Below, in pieces: positions 57,208 through 64,000 of a stretch of DNA of 64,000 bases. Under the pieces are notes generated by a model that was not told where the DNA came from, searched no databases, and saw only the letters and a list, made by a program, of their open reading frames with translations. The DNA is from Ascaphus truei. Lineage: Eukaryota > Chordata > Amphibia > Anura > Ascaphidae. The translations under genes were made by a program, and so were the position numbers. The stretch is taken from contig CM071586.1 of the NCBI GenBank assembly GCA_036426205.1, positions 9,668,983-9,732,982 on the forward strand, in the 5' to 3' direction. Positions within the stretch are counted from its first letter, which is position 1. Each line of letters opens with the position of its first letter.

Positions 57208-57482
57208 ATACTAGCGTAGATGAGAAGGGGGTCTCGGACGCAGAACCGTGTTGATTTCAGGTCCGGGGACCCCCTGCTTGCCGAGATACAGGCCCAGTTA
57301 TGGGGTGACAGTATCTCCTAGGCATTTGATTCCCACCGTCACGTGACGCGGGACATTTACATGTATAGGAGATACCGGCACCCCATAACGGGGCCCGTAT
57401 CTCGGGAAGCAGGGGGTCCCCGGACCTCAAATTAACACGGTTCTGCTCCGGAGACCCCCTGCTCATCCACACTAGTAATAAA
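57208..57482. mobile_element. Palindromic MITE, ~100-bp arms
   Basis: The left end 'ttttaatactagcgtagatgag' is mirrored by 'ctcatccacactagtaataaaa'. Inside, 'gtccggggaccccctgcttg' faces 'gaagcagggggtccccggac'. The centre includes CACGTGAC. No frame is present. Confidence 0.8.
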
Positions 57483-58027
57483 ATATAAATGTAAAAACAT
57501 TAATTTCGGGCGAGATTTGCACAGGGAGAGGCGGCTCTCGCCAGGTCAGCCTTTTCAGAGGGGCGATCATCTCGTCGCCGGCTACTCGCCATTTTTGCAA
57601 AATATTGCTATCACTGGTATTCGGGGCTTTCTACGCACCGTGATCGCAACGCTGTGAATAATGGCGATTTAAAAACAATGGTGATTTTTTTTTTATCGGC
57701 GCTTAGTGCATGAGCACCGTTAGGCTGAGTCCATAGAGACTGCGCCGTCCGGGGGCGTGTCTGAGGGCGGGCCAGTGACGTCACCGAGCTGGTTCGCCCT
57801 CATTGGGCGAACCGCTCACGTGACCGGCCCTGCGCTCCCCTCAGTGCGCGAACGATTTTTATTTTTAACGTGCTACGCCTCCGCACGCCTGCGGAAGCGC
57901 GCGCGAGCCCCTGCTGAAGCCGCTCTCATTGTGGCTGCAGTGGCTCACTGGCAAGCGTGAGCGCGGCTAGGCGCTGACCATGCCCGCGGGCCTTACGTGT
58001 TTAACCAAATCCCTAGCGATAATGTCC
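57483..58027. other. GC- and CpG-rich stretch without a gene
   Basis: 57730-57990 is unusually rich in CG dinucleotides, with an inverted pair 'ggttcgccc/gggcgaacc'. This may be a CpG-rich transposon and not a promoter; no first exon is visible. Confidence 0.4.
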
Positions 58028-58435
58028 ATGATTGACCACATATTGGTACATTCTAATATCGGCAAAACTAATGTTCTCAGACCATGAACCCAAATATCTA
58101 TACAGGTCAACATGGAAGAGAAACTGGGTTCGTCTGCCGCTTGAAGATTCCCCAGATACCTACAGTCAAATCAGAGGTCAATACCGTTTTTTTTTGAATG
58201 GGGAGTGGAGTAATTGTCAGGTAAATAATGAGCTGCAGGTCGCAAACCCATTTCTCTTTGGATCTCAGAGGCGTGACGATCTCCTTTGTTGCAGAATGAC
58301 AGAGAGATTAGGCAAAGGTTAGTGGAACACAATTTCCTACTCGCACGAGCCTACAAAGCGTTGAAACGAAATCCCGATACCTAAACAATGAGCTAGTTCT
58401 CGGCAAGACAGAAAGAATTTGAGGCACGGGTGCAG

Positions 58436-59275
58436 CCACGAGTAAACGGACACTTGCCTGGGAAAATCTGGGGGCAATCTCCCAGTAATGCTGCAACATT
58501 TCTGCAGACAGACTAATGGCCCATCGGATTAACACAGCGGGGGTCAAACTGGATGGGACTGTCAGGGACCCCCGCTGTGTTAACCCTATGGGCCATTAGT
58601 AGGCTGACCATGCGTACTGTTTTAAACGGGACAGTACCGTTTTTTTTCATAGTTCCCGACCGTCCCGTCGTTTTAATATAAATGTCAATTTTGTCCCGTT
58701 TTTAATAAACTATATATATAGTTTTTAATTTTTTTGTAAAAAACTGTGCGCGGGGTGTTTATTTCCCATAAGGCTCTCTGCTAATCCCTGCGTCCAATAA
58801 CACCACTAGTGTGACGAAAGAGGAAGTTCCATTTACTTTATCCAATCGGGGCCAGGCTTCTTGCCCAGGAGAGAGAACGGCGCTAGTAAGAGACGGAGCG
58901 CACGCGTTCTCGCTGCTTAGTACGATCGGAGTCCCACATTGTACTCATATTGTTGTGTCCTTAGCGTTGGCGGCTGGCAAACTGACCCCCCCACCACTGA
59001 ACCTACATCCATTGTTCTTCTGACTCAGTAAAGTAAATGCCCTGCAGTGGGGTGAGCGGATAAATAAAACGTTTGTTATCTTCTTACTTTTTCATGAATA
59101 CGGAATATTACATAACCCCGTCTCGTTTTTGCCATCCCAATGTCCCGTTTTTGTCTCAAGGAAATATGGTCAGCCGAGCCATACGTCTGTCTGCAGAAAT
59201 GTCACAGAAATGTCGCAGCATTACTGGGAGATTGCCCCAGATTTTCCCAGGCAAGTGTTCGGATACTCGTGGCTG
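58436..59275. mobile_element. Palindromic MITE, copy 3, split by another element
   Basis: Outer ends 'tgcagccacgagta' and 'atactcgtggctgca' and inner 'acttgcctgggaaaatctgg' arms match copies at 49101 and 54931. It lacks the 11-mer expansion. An unrelated element fills 58601-59178. Confidence 0.75.
58601..59178. mobile_element. DNA transposon nested in the palindromic MITE
   Basis: Inverted ends 'ggctgaccat...aaacgggac' and 'gtcccgttttt...atggtcagcc' bound about 570 bases. The host motif 'gggccattagt' is found on both sides (right side altered to 'gagccatacgt'), indicating a target duplication of roughly 8-11 bases as in hAT elements. No transposase frame. Confidence 0.65.
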
Positions 59276-59725
59276 CATCTGAAATACTAGACGCTACATC
59301 AAGATTACATTATATAAAATCACAATATTACAAATTTGGGAATGAACTAGGCAAACCCCTTGATAATGTGACCTGGTCTTCCAGAAATAGCCTTTCCTTT
59401 TTTTACAGCGGCAGTTAAAGACAACAAAGGAAACAGATATAAGAAAACAAACAATATTACACTTCAGGTTAATTTATTCTTTTCATCCCATTACAAGAAG
59501 GTGAAAATAGAAATGGATAAAAAAAAAATAGAAAGGTTTTGGAGGGCTTTACAAGGGCAATGTCTGCAGATTTAACTGGAATATAGGCTGTCTATGAATC
59601 AAGATATTACTTGGGAGCTAGCAAAATCAACAATTCATTCATTTTACAATAACAAGGTTTCAGGTCCTGATGTATATCCAGAGGAGTTCTTTGAATTAAT
59701 GCTAGTTCTTTGTACACAAGTGCTA

Positions 59726-60140
59726 ACCCAGGTGAGTGTTAGGAACTGCTACGGTCATGTCTTGAAAGGGGCAGCAGGCTTAAGATGCTTTGGCCAAAGG
59801 GTTAAACTAAATGACCCCTTTTTCAAGAGAATATATAGGCATTGCACTGTGTATTTTTGTCACATTGGAAGTAGCTTTGGGCATCTTTGTCTATTTTTTG
59901 TTGTATACATTTAGCCACGCCCACTAGCACTCCTTTTGACACTTATATACATATATGCAGTGTTCGACAAACCTATACATTTGCACGCCCCGGGCGAGTG
60001 GATTTAACATCGTGGCGAGCTCCTATTGGCCCAAGCAGCACTCGTGTGGTACTAGGTGGCGAGAAGATTTTTTGGTGATTTGTCGACCACTGCATATATG
60101 TATATATACATTTTTTTATTCATTTTTTACAATTACATAT

Positions 60141-60184
<44 letters not shown>

Positions 60185-60432
60185 TTTTTTAGTCACTAGC
60201 TATATATTGGTTATTATTATTTAGATATTGCATTTTTTATTATTATTTTATTATATTTTGTTATATTTTTTATATTTGTGTGTTGATTATCTTATTTACA
60301 GTTGCTATATCATCATTTCTGTATATTCAATACAATACCAAAGGCGCAGTCTTTTTGTCTGTATATATATATATATATATATAATGTGGTAATGGTAGGG
60401 GTTTCTCAGAGCTTGTTGGGTATCTGTGTGTT
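59726..60432 (+). mobile_element. Complete ~0.7-kb dispersed repeat with 13-bp target duplication
   Basis: TACACAAGTGCTA stands at 59713-59725 and again at 60433-60445, directly flanking the insert, which splits the L1-like frame. The insert starts 'acccaggtgagtgttaggaa', includes 'gccacgcccactagcactcc', long TA-rich sequence, and ends 'ttgttgggtatctgtgtgtt'. The duplication length fits target-primed insertion by a LINE. No frame is recognisable and no poly(A) is present. Confidence 0.75.
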
Positions 60433-61359
60433 TACACAAGTGCTATGCAATGTGTATAGAATTATTTGGAGAGGTGAACCAGTGGTCGGGGAATTTCTAT
60501 CTGCAAATATCACCTCGATAAATAAATAGGCTAGAGCCCAGACAAACAGCCGTATACAGGTCTATCTCGCAATTGAATTTAGACTACAAGACTTTCACCA
60601 AAATATTGGCTAACAGACTGAAAAATGTTTAGTCCGAAATGATATTCAAAGACCAAACAAGCTTTATGTCTGGAAGAAATTCTATATCAAACATTAGCAA
60701 TTTTACAATATTATGCAGACATCAAAGGGAGTCCTTAGCCTTGAGGCTGGGAAAGCATTTGATATATTGAGCTGGGACCATTCCTGTACTACATTAAAAT
60801 AGTTATATACTGTACCCAAAACGGTCAACGTCATTGATTCTTAATAACATACTATCCCAATTTTTTTTAGCTAGATAAGGGAATAAGACAGGGTTGCCCA
60901 CTTTCACCGCCTCTTTTTGTATTGACTTTATAAATGCTTCATTACAATTGGCGATCAAGTATTTCATCTAGCTCTTTATGCGGATAATATTGTACTTTTT
61001 GTAAAACATCTCACGGCCCAGGTCCCCATCATAAGGGAAATGATAGATTATGCTGATTCCTTCACTGGTTATAAGATAAGTTAAGATAAGTTAAGATAAA
61101 TTTCAAATATCGTGGTTGGACAGAAAGACCTCTAGACGTTACTGAAAAAAATTCTTTTTCATAAGGTAAATGAAAATATTCAGGCATAACGACATTTCTA
61201 GACTATGAGATAAACTTCTGATTCAAAATAAACAAAATAATGAAAGATTTAGAGGATTGAAAGGATCTAAGGACTCTTTTTATGGTAGAATTAGGCCCTC
61301 CTGGACACCTTACAATATAGTTTTCATACAGTTTACTAACTAATGTAACCAATGATCTA

Positions 61360-61535
61360 CATCAGAGGTCCCCAAGTGCACTCCTCAAGGACCGCTAACA
61401 GTGCAGGATTTAAGGGCAGCCTCTCATTAGCACAGCTGGCCCAATCATTGTGACTGAACCACCTGTGCTCTAGCCGGGGTATCCGTAAAACCTGCACCGT
61501 TACTGGTCTTTGAGGACTGAAGTTGGGGAGCTTTG
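61360..61535. mobile_element. hAT-like MITE, copy 2
   Basis: 'gaggtccccaagtgcactcc' and 'gactgaagttggggagc' form the ends; the internal 'cacctgtgct' block matches 36345-36530. Confidence 0.6.
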
Positions 61536-61856
61536 ATCTACATGAAGCCAAATCCCATGGTCACTTTTCCCTACGAGTCCTGCTCGTTGTCTCTGCTGCC
61601 ATCGATCCTGTCAGACTCTCCCTTCCCCTTCATATTCTAAACTCTCTTGGTATCTCAGTGTGTGCAGCTATTGGGATTAATGTCATTTGTTTATGTTCTA
61701 TATATTGATTTTAATTTATATCAATTTGAGTGCAAACGCTATACTTACTAATATACAGTAGTCACAAATGCGAGATATATCTATTGTGGAGATCATAAAT
61801 AATGTTCGGTAGATATGCTGGGTTTGAAAGAAATATATATATTTATTTTATATGTG

Positions 61857-62750
61857 TGTCACGTAACGGTACTGAGCAGACCCCGCAAGTTCGTTGGATC
61901 GCCAACCCAAGACACGGAGTTCAAGAAACTATGTTTATTTGCAGGGGCAACAGATTAGAAGCATACAACATACACAAAACACACAATTATCCACTTTGTG
62001 ACCCACCTCTAACCTGGGAAAGGATTGGATTTCTCCCGACAGAGTAGGTTACCCGGAGGTGGTGCCAGGCGTAGCCACGAATAAATAGTCCCTCTGGTTC
62101 CGGGTTGGGGAAACAGTCCATTATGGGGTACAGCAATGTCTTGGGGGCCGCATGGAGAGCGGGCACACAATAGAAAAAACAGTATTTGTCCTTGGTGCAA
62201 TTACCAGTAGAGACTGTCCCAAATGTCTGGGGACCGACCTCCACTGGTTAGTGGTTGCAAGGGGTAAAGGGTATCAGCTCTCTGCGGCAGGCAGAGGGTG
62301 ATGGCTGGTGAAAATCTTCAAAAATACTTTAATTGCTTGGTTTCTTGGCTCAGGACGCACCAGAGTGTATGGAACCGGGCCCCTCAGACAGACAGGGGAT
62401 CAGTTCTGCTTGTCCACTCAGAGTCCTTCTGCAAGCAGGACCCAGGAACTTAGTCTCCCGCAAGAGACTCATTGTACACCCCGCAAGGTATATAGATACA
62501 GTCCCCTCAAGAACCGGGTGCCAAGACAGACTAAGCTGTTCTAAGACACACAGGAACAGTTTGAGGCTTTCAGTTATACCTCAAACTTCAGAGAAATGCC
62601 AGAATGTCTGCACACATCAAAGGGTTTTTTCTGGACTCTTTATATCTGGCCGAGTTAGGTGCGAACTGCTGATACTCTATTCCCTTGGAGTGTTAGATTA
62701 GACCCAAGAGGTTTCCTGGCTGGGAGGTGTGAAAAGTAGCCCCCCTTACA
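61857..62750 (-). repeat. Solo LTR, minus strand
   Basis: Read on the minus strand it begins TGTAAGGGGGGC and ends CGTTACGTGACA, with AATAAA (61940) about 80 bases from the end. 894 bp. No adjacent internal region and no clear 5-bp duplication. Confidence 0.5.
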
Positions 62751-62849
62751 CAAAAGTGCCCTCTGGATTTAGATGACTCCCTTTGATGGGCCCACCACCT
62801 GGCTTCATTGGACATGCTAGCAGACACATTAGTTTACAAGGAATGGTTA

Positions 62850-63165
62850 AGATGGATGGATGGATAGATGAATGGATAGATGAATGGATAGATGAATGGA
62901 TAGATGAATGGATAGATGAATGGATAGATGAATGGATAGATGAATGGATAGATGAATGGATAGATGAATGGGTAGATGAATGGATGGATAGATGGATGGA
63001 TAGATAGATGGATAGATGGATACATGGATACATGGATACATGGATAGATGGATAGATGGATAGATGGATAGATGGATAGATGGATAGATACAAATATGGA
63101 TAGATATATAGATAGATACAAATATGGATAGATATATAGATAGATATACTGGTAGCTGCACAGAT
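62850..63165 (+). repeat. 12-bp and 8-bp GGATAGAT-type microsatellite
   Basis: 'atagatgaatgg' repeats about ten times, then passes into 'gatggata' and 'acatggat' units. Long Ile/Tyr/Pro/Ser/His frames on the minus strand are shadows. Confidence 0.95.
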
Positions 63166-63589
63166 AAGGTACAGTAGATAGATAGAACGATAGATGCAGT
63201 AGGACGTCACACACACTCTGCTTTCTCTTATTCCTTTGTAATAAGAACACTCCTTTTTTCCTCAGGAAATGTAGTAGCTACAGTCGTCAAACACCTGGGT
63301 AACACTTCCTTATTAGCAAGGTTTCACTCTTGTACTTAGTCACGGTTAATAAAAGCACATTTGCTACATAGATGCCCTGGAGGGAAAGAACTGGTTTTCA
63401 ATGGCAGATGTAATCAGAGTGAATAAACATTGATAAACATCTCCTACAATGTTATTCCATTAAGCCTGCAATACTATCATACACAAATACATATTATTAT
63501 TTTTTCTGTCACCTAGTATTTAGATAGCTGTAAAGATACAGTATGTCATTATATAATCAATTCATAGGGTTGAATAACAAAGTAACCTA

Positions 63590-63722
63590 ATGCACTTATT
63601 CCCATGATCTGTTACTTATATTATCTGTTATTTATTCGATTACCACATGTATTACTACTGTGAAGCGCTATGTACATTAATGGCGCTATATAAATAAAGA
63701 CATACAATACAATACAATACAG
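63590..63722 (+). mobile_element. L2-type LINE 3' tail
   Basis: 'cttattcccatgatctgtta' through 'gcgctatataaataaagaca' and (ATACA)n match the 3' untranslated region of the 49845-50311 copy. No coding part remains. Confidence 0.8.
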
Positions 63723-64000
63723 TGACACGCTTAATGTAATATTATTTATGATAGTCAAACATTGAAAATAATATATCTTGGTAACCTATACAAACAGAAT
63801 GATGTGTATATTTTCTTTATAACTAGCGTTATTAAATATCAATTAATAGTGTCAATATATATATATATATATATAATTATATATTAGTCATACACTGAAA
63901 ATTATGTACATTGTGGTAACCTATATAAACAGAATGATGTGTATATTATAATTTTAATCAATTATTAGTCTAATATTTTAGCCATACTGTGAAAATAATA
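63723..64000 (+). repeat. AT-rich tandem pair at the window end
   Basis: A block with 'aatattgaaaataat/actgaaaatta', 'ggtaacctatacaaacagaa' and 'tgatgtgtatatt' occurs twice about 138 bases apart (63755 and 63893). Probably the start of a longer tandem array. Confidence 0.6.

Larger units (their letters stand above)
58028..61330 (+). pseudogene. L1-like LINE ORF2, split by insertions
   Basis: Pieces in order: SDHEPKYLY (endonuclease end, near 58075), YIKSQYYKFGNELGK (59300), ITWELAKSTIHSFYNNKVSG then PDVYPEEFFELM (polymerase start, 59600), TQVLCNVYRIIWRGEPVVGE (60435), YKTFTKILANRLKNV and DQTSFMSGRNS (60590-60690), RQGCPLSP (60890) and LYADNIVLF (60977), the last two being classic reverse-transcriptase motifs with N for the second catalytic Asp. 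Stops and frame changes abound. A MITE (58436-59275) and a 707-bp repeat (59726-60432) interrupt it. Confidence 0.75.

Noticed and set aside
57730..57990. CpG-rich segment as a host promoter
   Set aside because: No downstream first exon or transcript signal is visible, and the CpG content with short inverted repeats fits a young transposon equally well.

Overview
The window looks like repeat-rich vertebrate DNA, most likely from a frog. The repeat mix (Penelope-like, L2 and CR1, L1-like, BEL/Pao and Ty3/gypsy elements, many TA- and hAT-type MITEs, and a dispersed 'tagttacatagtagatgagg' family) fits anurans. The species is inferred from this style, not proven. There is no bacterial gene layout, tRNA, rRNA or CRISPR array.

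The one convincing host gene is on the minus strand between about 31.2 and 20.4 kb. It has a TATA-like box, a 34-bp coding exon for a signal peptide, a 3.3-kb intron, a giant exon (27887 to 20982) encoding an 18-residue Ser/Thr-rich repeat, a 376-bp intron, and an exon with one transmembrane helix. All three junctions at the two internal introns keep frame. I read it as a membrane-anchored mucin of MUC21/MUC22-like architecture. Its repeat exon is nested into higher-order units and is broken by sequence noise and an N gap at 26083-26140.

Region by region. 0-2 kb: an edge-cut coiled-coil reading frame and a decayed Ty3/gypsy gag-protease. 2-7 kb: a foldback element with a hammerhead ribozyme, a G-rich minisatellite, a TA-flanked MITE and an L2-related retroposon. 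7.5-16.9 kb: a non-coding LTR element with three LTR copies, where 12.1-14.5 kb is repeated at 14.55-16.9 kb with many small indels, probably partly an assembly artefact. 17-20 kb: minisatellites. 20.4-31.2 kb: the mucin gene. 31.9-33.5 kb: a Penelope-like 3' end with a GIY-YIG nuclease. 33.5-41 kb: solo LTR, MITEs and a 106-bp minisatellite. 40.9-45.3 kb: L2 LINE, a hAT-like insertion in it, and an internally deleted BEL/Pao element. 45-52 kb: ribozyme-like motifs, large hairpins, MITEs, two L2 ends and a probable Helitron. 52-57 kb: microsatellites, a palindromic MITE, a CR1 ORF1 esterase and a GC-rich minisatellite. 57-61.5 kb: an L1-like reverse transcriptase split by several datable insertions. 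61.8-64 kb: a solo LTR, a GGATAGAT-type microsatellite and an L2 tail.

Two themes recur. Hammerhead-ribozyme-like folds with an ACGCGT helix III are scattered over both strands, as known for Penelope-like elements. Many elements are palindromic, some with tandem repeats expanded in both arms. Several patches look like unpolished long-read sequence, so frame breaks there should not be read as biology.
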